Shown here piece after piece: positions 21,624 to 21,733 of a DNA stretch of 21,733 nucleotides. The notes under the pieces are model-generated. The model searched no databases. It worked only from the letters and a program-made list of their open reading frames with translations, and had not been told where the DNA came from. The translations under genes and the position numbers were made by a program. Origin of the DNA: Candidatus Aenigmatarchaeota archaeon (GTDB taxonomy: Archaea; Aenigmatarchaeota; Aenigmatarchaeia; QMZP01); NCBI GenBank assembly GCA_003663415.1, contig QMZY01000003.1, positions 1-21,733 of the forward strand, read 5' to 3'. Every line of letters begins with the position of its first letter. Positions within the stretch are counted from its first letter, which is position 1.

Positions 21624-21733
21624 ATGTATATCGGAGCGATATATTCAAGAATCTTGGCAATTCTCTTAGTTTTCTCTTTCTTACTGTTCATACCTTCTTC
21701 TTACGCTTATCTCTCTGTTCCGGACACCCCAAA
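21624..21733 (+). CDS. Secreted or membrane-anchored protein, N-terminus only
   Basis: Only the first 36 codons are in the window; the gene runs off the right edge. They read as a classic Sec signal peptide: a short start with one arginine (residue 9), a hydrophobic core of about 14 residues (about 10-24), then a small-residue site SSYAY near residue 28 followed by a polar stretch. The product is therefore exported or anchored by its N-terminus, and would be a possible target for AglB glycosylation. A TATA-like box about 26 nt upstream supports this start. The function cannot be judged. Confidence 0.6.
   Translation, partial: MYIGAIYSRILAILLVFSFLLFIPSSYAYLSVPDTP

Overview
The window is archaeal chromosome. 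This rests on a TFIIB-family factor (TFB), RNA polymerase subunit Rpo11/RpoL, RadB, an AglB-type oligosaccharyltransferase and Hef/XPF-type repair proteins. Many starts sit about 25 nt below an A/T-rich TATA-like box with no room for a leader, while several downstream genes have a GGAGG-type ribosome binding site; that mix is typical of Archaea. The DNA is A+T-rich and very compact, with many 4-base ATGA overlaps and convergent genes that overlap at their stops. The split Hef, the small intergenic gaps and the unfamiliar membrane proteins would suit a DPANN-type lineage, but that placement is a guess.

Layout. 1-3208: a small membrane protein, RadB, a convergent pair (retropepsin-like protein and PorD-like ferredoxin), and the helicase half of Hef, which diverges from that pair across a 30-bp two-way promoter. 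3335-8946: an information/glycosylation stretch on the + strand, namely TFB, a 387-bp hairpin-rich repeat region with no gene, phosphomannomutase, cupin, RpoL and AglB. 8951-10082 (-): two unrecognised multi-pass membrane proteins in tandem. 10220-11193 (+): a tRNA-binding-domain protein and the ERCC4 nuclease + HhH half of Hef. 11190-13611 (-): a stand-alone GGDEF protein and CTP synthase.

13642-21546 is a tight set of eight metabolic genes in three transcription units. Minus strand: DegT-type aminotransferase, ATP-grasp ligase, HAD phosphatase. Plus strand: PIG-L deacetylase, Gfo/Idh/MocA oxidoreductase. Minus strand: ceramidase-like amidase, second ATP-grasp ligase, creatininase-family amidohydrolase. 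Six of the eight belong to families that usually make or break C-N bonds. The set looks like a pathway that builds and trims an amino-sugar or amino-acid conjugate, possibly for the surface glycans that PMM and AglB also serve. I do not recognise it as a described pathway and consider it the best candidate for a new system here. From 21624 a signal-peptide gene runs off the right edge.

Besides that cluster, the main points of interest are the hairpin array upstream of phosphomannomutase, whose arms change in compensating pairs, the Hef protein split across 7 kb, and a GGDEF protein with a complete active site in an archaeon.
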